Shown here piece by piece: positions 1-8,394 of a DNA stretch of 34,081 bases. Source of the stretch: Verrucomicrobia bacterium Opi.OSU.00C (GTDB lineage Bacteria; Verrucomicrobiota; Verrucomicrobiia; Opitutales; PNEW01). Position 1 is the stretch's first letter; each line of letters begins with the position of its first letter. The stretch is from contig PNEW01000011.1 in NCBI GenBank assembly GCA_002922725.1, positions 1-34,081 on the forward strand. The letters run 5' to 3'. The position numbers and the translations under genes were made by a program. The notes beneath the pieces are model-generated. The model saw nothing but the letters and a program-made list of their open reading frames with translations. It was not told where the DNA came from and searched no databases.

Positions 1-495
1 TTGATAGGTTTCGATCTTGGGGTATCTAATAGCTGGGGCTTTCGTAATCCATATAGTATTTCGATAACCTACACAAAAGCTACTCTTGATGGCGATGCCA
101 ATTCAGAGGATGCAGAATCCATATTTGCGGGAGGTAGAGATGGAAATTACGTTCCTTATATCCCTAAATTTCAAGGAAACTTTACCACAGGATTTGAAAC
201 CCGAAAATTTCGGGCCTACCTTAGCGCCTCTTATATATCGGCAACTTATACATCTGCAACAAATTCTTCATCATCAATAAACCCCAATACTGGAAGTGGA
301 GACGCGCGGTTTGGGGAAACGGATAGCTGTTTAATTATTGACATAAGCGCTTATTACGAAGCTTTTGACGATTGCGAAATCTTTTTATCAATTAATAATC
401 TATTTAAAGATAAATATGTTGCTTCACGGCATCCATATGGCGCACGTCCAGGAGCGCCATTCCTTGGAAGAGTTGGGATCCAATATAAGTTTTAA
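1..495 (+). CDS. TonB-dependent receptor, C-terminal fragment
   Basis: This is the last 164 residues of an outer-membrane beta-barrel; the reading frame is open at the window edge, so the TTG at base 1 is not a real start. The visible part alternates hydrophobic and polar residues as transmembrane strands do, contains the conserved segment SINNLFKDKYVASRHPYGAR with a PGAP turn, and ends in a strand closing with Phe, the usual outer-membrane assembly signal. The HPYGARPGAP ending is common in FecA/siderophore-type receptors, so energised uptake of an iron chelate or similar ligand is likely. The substrate cannot be told because plug and TonB box are missing. A strong terminator follows. Confidence 0.8.
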   Translation: MIGFDLGVSNSWGFRNPYSISITYTKATLDGDANSEDAESIFAGGRDGNYVPYIPKFQGNFTTGFETRKFRAYLSASYISATYTSATNSSSSINPNTGSGDARFGETDSCLIIDISAYYEAFDDCEIFLSINNLFKDKYVASRHPYGARPGAPFLGRVGIQYKF

Positions 496-545
496 TCTCT
501 CTTAATTGGGCAATTTTATATTGTGGTCTAACGGATATTATAAAG

Positions 546-573
546 CAGGCAATCTTACTCGATTGCCTGTTTT
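546..573 (+). terminator. Rho-independent terminator after the TonB receptor
   Basis: A perfect 9-bp stem (caggcaatc, 546-554, with gattgcctg, 561-569) has a 6-base loop and is followed by a run of four T at 570-573. A-T pairs extend the base of the stem. It lies about 50 bases past the receptor stop codon, on its strand. It is the clearest intrinsic terminator in the window. Confidence 0.8.
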
Positions 574-638
574 ATATTAAATTTTAATTTCAATGGTAAG
601 ATAAAATTTAAATGGGCTTATATTACCAAAAATATTTC

Positions 639-1013
639 TCAAATATCGATAATTTCATCATCGCCCTCATTTTTTTGCCTGAAACGCCTGGAAGATGACC
701 GTTTAATTTTCACATTCTTACTTAGAAAGATATTGCTTATAAGAGATGTCATGCTGACAACAAAGGATCCCCAAAGAGCGGTGGGAAAGGAATTAACATA
801 GAATCCAGACACTAGTTCACTTACAAGTAGCAACAAGAGTGCGTTAATTATCCACAGGCCAAAGCCCATAGTGAAAATGATAAAGGGCAGGGCAAATAAT
901 ATGAGAACCGGTTTAAGGATGAGGTTAAATAAACTTAATAGTAAAACAACTAGTATGAGTGTTTTACCGTTGTCAAAATTGATGCCCGATGAGGTAAAAG
1001 CTGCAAGAAGCAC
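639..1013 (-). CDS. Phage_holin_4_2 / YvlD-like membrane protein
   Basis: A small integral membrane protein with three to four hydrophobic helices, the pattern FNLILKPVLILFALPFIIFT followed by INALLLLLVSELVSGF, and a basic then acidic cytoplasmic tail. This matches the YvlD/DUF360 family (Pfam Phage_holin_4_2), which despite its name is a chromosomal family of unclear function; no lysis genes are near. The only canonical start is the GTG at 1013, but the frame stays open upstream to about 1076 and encodes a further hydrophobic stretch (SLIFRWALIALG), which would complete the first helix. The true start is therefore probably upstream, at a non-standard codon such as ATT at 1055, or a base error hides it. 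Confidence 0.72.
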   Translation of the reverse strand: MLLAAFTSSGINFDNGKTLILVVLLLSLFNLILKPVLILFALPFIIFTMGFGLWIINALLLLLVSELVSGFYVNSFPTALWGSFVVSMTSLISNIFLSKNVKIKRSSSRRFRQKNEGDDEIIDI

Positions 1014-1174
1014 ACCTAATGCGATTAGTGCCCAACGAAAGATAAGTGATTTAATATTTTTGATGTGACTATTGGTTTATTTCCCGAATAATAACAGGAT
1101 CGTTCAACTATTATATGTTAAATTAGGTGACACTATATTTAGCACTTGCTGTAAACAACTCGGGAAAAGTTGAT

Positions 1175-1591
1175 CTATTGTATGAATTGTGTACGAGAAA
1201 AAACCAAACTGTTACCCAAATTACTTTTATCCAGCAATACAAGCCTTACCCAAAACCTATAAGGGGGATATGTATGTCTTATACTAGTAAGATAACTCCC
1301 ATTTTCTGACAATTTTAAATAGAGAGAATATTCATGTGTTTTATTTCTAAACAATTCAACATCAAGGCGGGCTTTCTTAAAAAATGGCCTGACTATATTC
1401 TGATCTTTATCTACAAAATAAATGCGGAAGTTACCTTCCACGATCCGAAGGTTCACCGTTCCAACTTTATCATTCTTAAAGTAATGGCCAAGTTTCTCTA
1501 ACTTATCACCCTCAGTTATGGGTGATTGAACTGATAAAATAATGGGGAGAAAAAAGATAAGGGAATTCAATGCCATATAACTTAAAGTCAT
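1175..1591 (-). CDS. Small secreted hypothetical protein
   Basis: 138 residues with a hydrophobic N-terminus (MALNSLIFFLPIILSV) that looks like a cleavable signal peptide, then a mixed beta-rich soluble region with many charged and aromatic residues and no cysteines. The second Met (residue 6) is an equally plausible start. I do not recognise the family. It lies alone between the YvlD-like gene and the epimerase, both on the same strand, with intergenic gaps of about 160 and 220 bases, so operon membership is doubtful. Probably periplasmic or surface-exposed; function unknown. Confidence 0.5.
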   Translation of the reverse strand: MTLSYMALNSLIFFLPIILSVQSPITEGDKLEKLGHYFKNDKVGTVNLRIVEGNFRIYFVDKDQNIVRPFFKKARLDVELFRNKTHEYSLYLKLSENGSYLTSIRHTYPPYRFWVRLVLLDKSNLGNSLVFSRTQFIQ

Positions 1592-1809
1592 TGAAAGGTT
1601 ATATTATATTTACCAAATTAAATTATGATACAATGACCCCAACCTATCAAATATTGATTAATGAAATATATAAACTCTTGTAGAGAAATCACAATTATAT
1701 TATAACTCGTGGGTTATTTATGGTGCTTAAACAGCTGATTTACAATAGATAATAGATCTAAGTTATTGTTGATGCTAGACGTTGTTATCAGTAGCGTTAT
1801 CAGCATGAA

Positions 1810-2769
1810 TTAGGTCAACTTTGATAATATTCGGTCTTCTTCTTCAAAATCCCAGGGTTCTTTATCATAACCTTGCTCCAGCCACCATCGATAGATCATA
1901 TACAGGCCGTCACGGATATTATATCGGGGGTCCCAGTTGAGATCGCGTCGTGCTTTTTCGTTACTGTATACTGAGCTGACGCCCCATCCAAAAGGGAATA
2001 CATCAACCTCAAATTCTTCATAGCGTTTGGGATCAACGTGAATCACTTCCACTTGCTTATTCATGATTTCACTCAGTGTTTGCAGGTACCCGTTAACAGT
2101 AATCATCTCATTGGCGGCGATAGTATAGATCTGTCCGGCTGTTTGTTTTCTGGTAGGAACCGCGGCAAACGCGGCAGCTAAGTCATCGACATGGATAAAG
2201 TGAAGGAGTCGTTGCCCATCTCCGGGAACAATTAATTTACGATCGTGAGTGATGCGGGCAAAAAAAGCCTGCTCGCGCTGTTTCAAGTTATTGTGTGGGC
2301 CATAGACATAGACCAGTCTCATTGAGGTGGTAGGCAGACCGTACTTCGTGTGTGCTTTTAAGAGAAGATCTTCGCAAGCAATCTTGTCCCTGGCGTAATC
2401 ATCGGCATCCGGTCTTCTGTTGAGTGCTGAATCTTCAAAAATAGGTCTAATTTCTGATGGCGCGTAAACAGAAGTCGTGCTGCAGAAAACATAAGATCCA
2501 ATCTGCCCATTGAGAATATCTAGGACATCTTCAACGACGTTTACGGTATAGCCCGAGATGTCATAGACAACATCAAATGCTTTGCCCAACAAAACCGCTG
2601 CGACCTGTTTTCGATCATTGCGATCGGCAGTGAGACGAGTGGTTTCATCTGGAAGCTCCGCCTCACTCAACCCCCGGTTTAAAATCGTTACCTTATGCCC
2701 CTGTTTAGTTAAATATTCAACAAGATGAAGCCCGACAAATTGTGTTCCTCCTAAGACGAGAATTTCCAT
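1810..2769 (-). CDS. NAD-dependent epimerase/dehydratase (extended/atypical SDR)
   Basis: A 319-residue Rossmann protein. MEILVLGGTQFVG at the N-terminus carries the nucleotide-binding GGTxFVG loop (residues 7-13), and Tyr125-x3-Lys129 (YARDK) is the SDR catalytic pair. I chose the ATG at 2769 because the beta-strand and glycine loop begin there; the in-frame upstream ATG at 2811 would add 14 unrelated residues. The sequence belongs to the broad group containing nucleotide-sugar epimerases and the chloroplast CSP41-like proteins, so the substrate, probably a nucleotide sugar, cannot be assigned. It appears to be transcribed alone. Confidence 0.8.
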   Translation of the reverse strand: MEILVLGGTQFVGLHLVEYLTKQGHKVTILNRGLSEAELPDETTRLTADRNDRKQVAAVLLGKAFDVVYDISGYTVNVVEDVLDILNGQIGSYVFCSTTSVYAPSEIRPIFEDSALNRRPDADDYARDKIACEDLLLKAHTKYGLPTTSMRLVYVYGPHNNLKQREQAFFARITHDRKLIVPGDGQRLLHFIHVDDLAAAFAAVPTRKQTAGQIYTIAANEMITVNGYLQTLSEIMNKQVEVIHVDPKRYEEFEVDVFPFGWGVSSVYSNEKARRDLNWDPRYNIRDGLYMIYRWWLEQGYDKEPWDFEEEDRILSKLT

Positions 2770-3313
2770 AAAATGTAACCAAAAGATAACCTTTATGGAG
2801 TCAAAAGTCAAAAGTCTAATGTCGTAGGTATATGCAAATACACGAGCATGTGAGAATATAGAAAGGCCGCTTGTTTTATAAAATTATATATTATTTGGAT
2901 TAATACCGGTAATTAAACTAGCTCTTCGATTATCCTAATATGAGTTTTAGATCTCTCACGATGCCTAAAATTTAAAAGAGAATTTCGGTTACTCAAGTCT
3001 AGTAATTTCTCACGCAGCTTTTCTAAACTCTGTTTTATATAATCAAGTTTAGCGTTATCCTCATTCTTAGCCATCAATACGTTAGCTAGTTTGTAAATTA
3101 CAAATAATCTAGATTATAATACAGTAGTTATTAATTTTACCCAACGTTATTCTTGGATATTGGTGAGTTTATTGTCAGTACCATTGTCAGTTTGGCATAA
3201 TCACACAAAGCTTATATTCATAAGAAATTAATATACATATACTTATGATAATATAGTGTATGAAGGAATCATAATTATATTTTGAATCAAGATAAAATTA
3301 CGTTTTAACTGAA
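2770..3313. other. Long gene-poor stretch between the epimerase and rarA
   Basis: 544 bases of very AT-rich DNA. The only protein-like content is the 53-codon relic at 2913-3074 on the minus strand. Bases 3075-3313 hold no convincing ORF, RNA gene or terminator; a short tandem pair of attgtcagt near 3170-3195 is probably chance. Confidence 0.6.
2913..3074 (-). pseudogene. Relic resembling the N-terminus of a DUF4011-type helicase/nuclease
   Basis: A 53-codon ORF from ATG at 3074 to TAA at 2913 encodes a highly charged helix containing LREKLLDLSNRNSLLNFRHR and then KTHIRIIEEL. The pattern (K/R)xKLLDLxxRNxLLNF followed by a hydrophobic IRI segment is what I know from the start of DUF4011 proteins, which are normally very large multidomain superfamily-1 helicase/nuclease proteins, some tied to phage defence. 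Here the frame stops after this motif and the next 140 bases toward the epimerase do not continue the domain in any frame I could read. It is therefore most likely the stub of a deleted gene; a genuine tiny protein is the alternative. Confidence 0.5.
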
Positions 3314-4693
3314 TTAATAAGTCCCTTTTTCTTTTAATTGATCTTTAAGTGATTTCCAGTGTTTGAGACGTTTAGCAATTGGCTCCTCAGCGCCCGCAAG
3401 TTGAGGTTGATAAAAGCTTAAAGGGTTTTCCATATATTCCTGTCCTGAAATTGCTTCACTGTAATCATGGCTATATTGGTAGTTGCGTCCATGTCCCAAC
3501 TCACGGTTAGTTTTAGTACTGCTGTCACGCAACCAGAGAGGGACTGCCTGAATGGGTTCGTTTTTTATTACCTTTTTTGCTTCGCCCAGTGCAAGACATG
3601 TAGAATTACTTTTTGGCGCAGTAGCAAGATAGATTACAACATGCGCAAGGTTGAGTTCACATTCTGGTAAACCTATGGATTCACAAGCTTGAAAAGCTGC
3701 TATGGCAAGTGGTAGTGCTCCAGGGTCAGCTAACCCGATATCTTCGGAAGCAAGAATCACTAGCCTCCTGGCTATGTACCGTGGATCTTCACCGCCAGCA
3801 AGCATTTTTGCCATCCAATACAGTGCTGCGTCAGGGTTTCCACCACGCATACTTTTGATGAAGGCCGATATCGTATCGTAATGTTCATCTTCGTTAGCAT
3901 CGTATCGTATCTGACGCTCATTGGCAAAAACTTTTAGTTCATTTTCTGTAATTGTAGCGCCCTCAGTTTGGCTCATGACCAAAGTTTCAAGAGCATTCAA
4001 GGCACGCCTCAGATCCCCATCGCAAAATAGGGTAATTTTTTCGAGAACGGAATTTTCCACCTGGCATTGTCTATCACCTAACCCGTTTTTACTATCCGAA
4101 AGAGCCTGCTTAAGTACTTTTGTTATAACCCCTTTCGACAAAGGATTTAGGCGAAAAAGGTGACTGCGGCTGAGGAGAGGTGGATTAACGTAAAATCCTG
4201 GATTGTGTGTAGTAGCTCCAATTAAACGTATAGTTCCTGATTCAACATCGGGTAGAAGTAAATCCTGCTGGGCTTTATTAAAGCGATGTATTTCGTCGAT
4301 CGATACAATCGTTCGATCTTCGGGACAGCTTCTTGCCAAATGTAAAATTTCACGTAACTCAGCCACGTTTGACATTACTGCATTAACACGAATAAAGCGG
4401 CTACTTGTTTCATGAGCAATAACTTCAGCGAGTGTCGTTTTACCACAGCCCGGAGGACCGTAGAATATAATACTACCAAATGAATCTGATTGTATAAGCC
4501 GTGGCAATAAACTCTTTTTACCCAGAATATGATCTTGTCCAATAATTCCTGAAATCTTTCGGGGCCGAACACGTAATGCCAATGGTAAGGCTGCGAACGA
4601 TTCCTTGTTTTTCAACTCCAATGAAGACTGATCATTTTTGCTTTTTTTATTCGATCGTTGGAAAAGCATAGTTTGTTCAGAATCGTCCATCAA
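3314..4693 (-). CDS. rarA: Replication-associated recombination protein A (MgsA/RarA AAA+ ATPase)
   Basis: 459 residues, the usual size for RarA/MgsA, a clamp-loader-like AAA+ ATPase acting at stalled replication forks. Walker A is GPPGCGKT (residues 79-86), Walker B is the hydrophobic strand ending in Asp133-Glu134 (SIDEIHRFNK), sensor 1 is GATTHNP (159-165), and the C-terminal half has the tetramerisation/helical domain with GGEDPRYIARRL and the ending segment NPLSFYQP. The N-terminus carries a polar extension of about 30 residues before the conserved LALRVRPRKISGIIGQ. It is transcribed divergently from thiD, with starts 59 bases apart. Confidence 0.95.
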   Translation of the reverse strand: MMDDSEQTMLFQRSNKKSKNDQSSLELKNKESFAALPLALRVRPRKISGIIGQDHILGKKSLLPRLIQSDSFGSIIFYGPPGCGKTTLAEVIAHETSSRFIRVNAVMSNVAELREILHLARSCPEDRTIVSIDEIHRFNKAQQDLLLPDVESGTIRLIGATTHNPGFYVNPPLLSRSHLFRLNPLSKGVITKVLKQALSDSKNGLGDRQCQVENSVLEKITLFCDGDLRRALNALETLVMSQTEGATITENELKVFANERQIRYDANEDEHYDTISAFIKSMRGGNPDAALYWMAKMLAGGEDPRYIARRLVILASEDIGLADPGALPLAIAAFQACESIGLPECELNLAHVVIYLATAPKSNSTCLALGEAKKVIKNEPIQAVPLWLRDSSTKTNRELGHGRNYQYSHDYSEAISGQEYMENPLSFYQPQLAGAEEPIAKRLKHWKSLKDQLKEKGTY

Positions 4694-4752
4694 TTTAATA
4701 TGAGTATATCCATGCTTGCTTGCAAGGGATCAATGCCTAAAGTAGATTTATT

Positions 4753-5565
4753 ATGAAGACTGCATCTAAAATCCGGTCTTACCATGCCCAATCACTGCCC
4801 ATAGCGATGACCGTGGCTGGCTCAGATAGCGGAGGTGGGGCCGGTGTCCAGGCAGATCTTCTAACTTTTTGCGACCTTAAAGTTTTTGGGACTTCAGCGA
4901 TCACTTGTCTGACCGCACAAAATCCTGATGAGGTTGCAGCAATTGAAGCAATGAGTTCAACCTTTGTTCTTCAACAAATCAACCAAATCAAAAATTATTT
5001 TACTCTTAGTGCCTTAAAGACGGGCATGCTATTTGACGTAGATATTATTATGGTTGTCGCCAACTTTCTTCAGGAACATCGAGAGATTTCATCGGTTATC
5101 GATCCGGTGATGGTTGCTACGAGTGGTGACGAACTTTTGCGACCAGAGGCAGTACAGGCAATAAAAAAAGCTCTTTTGCCTGCAGCCACTATCATCACAC
5201 CTAACCTTGATGAGGTGAAAGTATTACTGGGAAAACGACCAACTGATAGGAAAAGTATACTTCTAGCAGCTGAAAATCTCGTTAATAGTTATCAATCTGC
5301 TGCTCTAGTTAAAGGTGGTCATATGGAGGGTGACGAGATTGTTGACATCCTCTATGAAACAGATGGCACAGTGACGGAGTTTAATTGCAAACGAATAAAA
5401 GGAATCAACACACATGGTAGTGGTTGTACATTATCAGCAGCTATTGCAGCCGAACTAGCGAAAGGAAATCAATTGAGTTCCGCCGTTGGAGCTGCTCATG
5501 CCTATCTGCAACGTGCCATGAACTCACCAAGGCACCTGCAAGATCAAATTTTCATCGGGCATTAA
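4753..5565 (+). CDS. thiD: Hydroxymethylpyrimidine/phosphomethylpyrimidine kinase
   Basis: 270 residues of the ribokinase-like fold. It phosphorylates HMP and then HMP-P to the pyrophosphate used by ThiE in thiamine synthesis. Evidence: the N-terminal GSDSGGGAG motif (residues 23-31), the internal DPVMVATSG, and the anion-hole signature THGSGC (220-225) with the catalytic region following. No other thiamine gene is in the window, and the 59 bases upstream are too short for a TPP riboswitch, so it may serve salvage of HMP or be constitutively expressed. A PdxK-like pyridoxal kinase is the alternative, but the N-terminal motif favours ThiD. Confidence 0.93.
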   Translation: MKTASKIRSYHAQSLPIAMTVAGSDSGGGAGVQADLLTFCDLKVFGTSAITCLTAQNPDEVAAIEAMSSTFVLQQINQIKNYFTLSALKTGMLFDVDIIMVVANFLQEHREISSVIDPVMVATSGDELLRPEAVQAIKKALLPAATIITPNLDEVKVLLGKRPTDRKSILLAAENLVNSYQSAALVKGGHMEGDEIVDILYETDGTVTEFNCKRIKGINTHGSGCTLSAAIAAELAKGNQLSSAVGAAHAYLQRAMNSPRHLQDQIFIGH

Positions 5566-6070
5566 AACTGACCTTGGTCTTCATACAGGACACCATAGGC
5601 CTGGATCTTATCAAATAAGTATGGGGGTTATATTTAAGGCAAGCATATATACGAGATATGAAATATCGTTGTCACCATGTATTGCGGTATTAGTACTGGC
5701 TCTGATAGACTTAACCTACCATCCATTGGTAAAATTTTAGTTTTGATGAATAACTCCACCAATATTTTAATTACCTAGAGATACTCTAATCATCATTTCG
5801 AGTAACTCCTCATCAGTTTGACTTAACATCTTTACTCGTAAGGCAAATTTAACGCAAACTAGACATCCCCCATCATGACTTAATTCGTTTTGCCTGTAAT
5901 AAAGTGAAAGTCACATTTTAATTATGTTTATCTCGTTACATTGCTTTTCTCTTAGTCTAAATTTTAATTAATATTCAAAAAAGTATTTAATTCCCGTATT
6001 GCCTATTGGCTAATACTATTTATTTTACTATTATTTTTACTTTTTGAGTTAAATCTTATCAATTAATAGC
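5566..6070. other. Intergenic stretch thiD to coiled-coil gene
   Basis: 505 AT-rich bases with no complete gene. On the minus strand 5767-5910 stays open for 47 codons and reads like protein (segment DGGCLVCVKFALRVKMLSQT) but has no upstream start codon, so it may be a gene remnant. No terminator hairpin, tRNA or riboswitch was recognised. Confidence 0.5.
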
Positions 6071-6367
6071 ATGAGTGCCATGAAAAGTGCCTATGAACTC
6101 GCGATGGAACGGTTGAATACCTCTGACCCTGACTCTGTCAATCCGCTAACAGAACAACAGAAAAAAGAACTCTATGAGATTGATCAGCGTTATAAGGCCA
6201 AGAAAGCCGAGCGTGAATTATTTTTAAATAAGCAACTCGAAGAGGCTCTGCTAAAAGGCGATAATGAAGAAGCTGCAAATATCTCTAAACAAATTACCAA
6301 CGAAAAGCTAAGACTTGAAGACGAACGAGAAGAGGAAAAAAATAAGGTACGTAATTCGGGGAACTAA
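6071..6367 (+). CDS. Conserved small charged coiled-coil protein
   Basis: 98 residues, almost entirely helical and very rich in Glu and Lys; the pattern MKSAYELAMERL followed by LTEQQKKELYEIDQRYKAKK and then a Lys/Glu heptad-like tract predicts one long coiled coil. I recall similar short proteins, opening with the same KSAYELAMERL, in Planctomycetes and Verrucomicrobia, but no function is known to me. The second Met (6080) starts that conserved block, so the real protein may be 95 residues. Its stop codon (6365-6367) directly abuts the stop of the convergent phosphatase gene. Confidence 0.75.
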   Translation: MSAMKSAYELAMERLNTSDPDSVNPLTEQQKKELYEIDQRYKAKKAERELFLNKQLEEALLKGDNEEAANISKQITNEKLRLEDEREEEKNKVRNSGN

Positions 6368-7132
6368 TTAAATCTCTAGCTCGGCAATGAGAACGTTGTG
6401 GTCTGAAGCTTTAGTAATGCTTACATTACTTGATACCAACTTTATTTTTTCATTATAGAATATGTGATCGGTTATATAAGACATTCGCTTCCATGTGATA
6501 GCTTCATCTTGCGAAGTGTGATAACCTAATGATTCTATTCGTTCCACCGTTGATTCTCCGGGTGCAATGTTAAAATCACCACCAATCACAGTAGGTAACT
6601 TTGAGTCTTTTAATTGATTAGTTACGATTTCGCATTGCTGAGGATAATCATCAGCTGAATAGCCTATCATAAAATAAGACTGTAAATGCGTATTGAATAA
6701 TTGAATGTCCTTTCCAAAACATGAAGTTTTTGCTCCGATGATAAGTCTATCTGTTGGCGAAGTCATTTTTCCATGAAAACTAAACTTTATGTCTGGAGCA
6801 GGTAGATCAATAGAGACTGTGCCAAATAATTCAGTTTTAGATAATATTGCTAGGCCAAATCCAAAAGGGAGTTCATGATCATTCGCACGGGGATAATTGA
6901 AGTAAGCATCAAACTCCGGCAATGAATCCTTAATACGGGTAAAGTTAGGAGGTGGATTTATCTGACCTTTCTCCAGTTCTACTTTCTCCACTTCTTGCAA
7001 GAGAATAAAATCAACTTCATGTCTTTTTAGTTCTTCTATTGCACCTTCAATATTAACTGGTGGGGCCTGTATTTTTGTAATCCAAGGCTGTCCAAACTGT
7101 ATATTAAAAGTAAGGACTTTAATTGTCGCCAT
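6368..7132 (-). CDS. Endonuclease/exonuclease/phosphatase family protein
   Basis: 254 residues of the EEP (DNase I-like) fold, a metal-dependent phosphodiesterase. The metal ligand is in LLQEVE (Glu47), the catalytic pair in GGDFNI (Asp186, Asn188), the histidine in FNTHLQ (His149), and the closing motif is SDHNVL (Asp244-His245). There is no signal peptide, so it is probably cytoplasmic. Substrates in this fold range from DNA to phospholipids and sugar or inositol phosphates, so specificity is open. It ends base-to-base against the upstream convergent coiled-coil gene with no terminator between them. Confidence 0.88.
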   Translation of the reverse strand: MATIKVLTFNIQFGQPWITKIQAPPVNIEGAIEELKRHEVDFILLQEVEKVELEKGQINPPPNFTRIKDSLPEFDAYFNYPRANDHELPFGFGLAILSKTELFGTVSIDLPAPDIKFSFHGKMTSPTDRLIIGAKTSCFGKDIQLFNTHLQSYFMIGYSADDYPQQCEIVTNQLKDSKLPTVIGGDFNIAPGESTVERIESLGYHTSQDEAITWKRMSYITDHIFYNEKIKLVSSNVSITKASDHNVLIAELEI

Positions 7133-7592
7133 GTGTAAAATTTAATGAAGCCATTCAGGTAGCTTTATTGTTAAAGAACATTAAACCTTACTTATCCTAA
7201 AGTTTTGTGCCGTAAGCCGGCCCCAAAGCAGGCTTTTTTGAAGATAAAATAATTAATGGATTGTAGTAATATCCCACCCCAATTTTAGTATGTATATTAA
7301 TCTTATTGAGGGAAATTAATATTCTTTCTCATTTGTCTTAAAACAAGCCAATTAAATTGGTCTAAAAGGAAGCTTATTAAGCTCCCGCTTAGGTTTACAT
7401 ATAATATTGATTTTAATTGATCCATTTGGACTAAGAATATCTTATCCTTTATTACTTTGTTCATTATGACTACCGGATAACAGATAGGTATGCCTAGGCA
7501 AGTTTTATTTCCATAAGGGGAAACAGATATAAGTTGATTAGGAAAAGGATGCCATTGACTTGATTAAGTGGTTTATGATTATTACTTAAATA
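7133..7592. other. Divergent intergenic region, phosphatase and thyA
   Basis: 460 AT-rich bases between two divergent genes. It should contain both promoters, but I see no convincing -35/-10 pair at consensus spacing. A weak 5-bp stem at 7214-7218/7231-7235 before six T is not near any gene end. No small ORF looks real. Confidence 0.5.
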
Positions 7593-8394
7593 ATGCGACA
7601 ATATCACGAACTACTTAAGTGTATTTTGAGAAAAGGAAAGCCCCGAAAAGATAGAACTGGCGTTGGGACACACTCACTATTCGGTATACAATCCCGTTAT
7701 AATATAGCTGAAGGCTTTCCTCTTCTCACAACCAAAAAAGTGCATTTTAAATCAATCGTTCACGAACTACTTTGGTTTCTCAAAGGGTGTAGCAATCTTA
7801 AATATCTACACGACAATAAAGTTAGGATTTGGGACGAATGGGCTGATGAGAATGGAGATTTAGGTCGCGTCTATGGTGTTCAGTGGATAGCCTGGCGCAA
7901 ACCTAATGGAGATTCAATAAATCAAATCGAAAATGTAATTGAACAGATTAAATCTGATCCTACGAGCCGACGTCATATCGTCAGTGCTTGGAATGTAGGT
8001 GAACTTGATCAAATGGCCTTGTTACCTTGTCACGCTTTTTTTTCAATTTTATGTCGATACCGATGAACGAACATTAAGTTGTCATCTCTATCAACGTAGT
8101 GCTGATCTGTTTCTCGGGGTTCCGTTCAACATTGCTTCATATTCTTTACTCACGATGATGATCGCCCAACTATGCGATCTTAATCCAGGAGAGTTCATCC
8201 ATTCTTTTGGAGATTTACATATTTACAACAACCATATTGAGCAAGTGAAACTCCAGCTTTCACGCGATTGTCGCCCATTACCTAAAGTTAAGCTCAATCC
8301 TAGAATTAAAAACATGCGGGATTTTAAATTCGAGGATATCGAACTTCATAATTACAATCCACATCCCCCGATTAAAGCTCCTATTGCAGTATGA
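7593..8394 (+). CDS. thyA: Thymidylate synthase, frameshifted in a T-run
   Basis: ThyA methylates dUMP to dTMP with methylene-tetrahydrofolate. The two halves read in different frames: 7593-8066 gives the N-terminus through LLPCHAFF with the nucleophile Cys146, and the continuation ([20 protein letters not shown], then the C-terminal [15 protein letters not shown]) lies one base out of frame. The break is the eight-T run at 8036-8043; seven T would join the parts into about 266 residues, close to E. coli ThyA (264). All motifs are intact on both sides, so a sequencing error is more likely than decay. The stop overlaps the folA start by four bases (ATGA). Confidence 0.93.

Noticed and set aside
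639-1013. Prophage holin
   Set aside because: The family name is misleading; no endolysin, structural phage gene or integrase lies in the window.
1127-1309. 60-codon plus-strand ORF
   Set aside because: It is antisense to the secreted hypothetical and has no motif; likely a shadow.
1784-1803. Tandem gttatcag repeats, with a similar pair near 3170-3195
   Set aside because: Only two copies of 8-9 bases at each site with no shared consensus; not enough for a repeat family or CRISPR-like array.
4694-4752. TPP riboswitch before thiD
   Set aside because: The spacer is 59 bases, too short, and the thi-box consensus is not seen.
7214-7239. Possible terminator with a T6 run
   Set aside because: The stem is only 5 bp with a 12-base loop and no gene ends upstream of it on that strand.
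8036-8043. Programmed frameshifting in thyA
   Set aside because: The same +1 homopolymer defect appears in two unrelated genes and no stimulatory element is evident, so an error is simpler.
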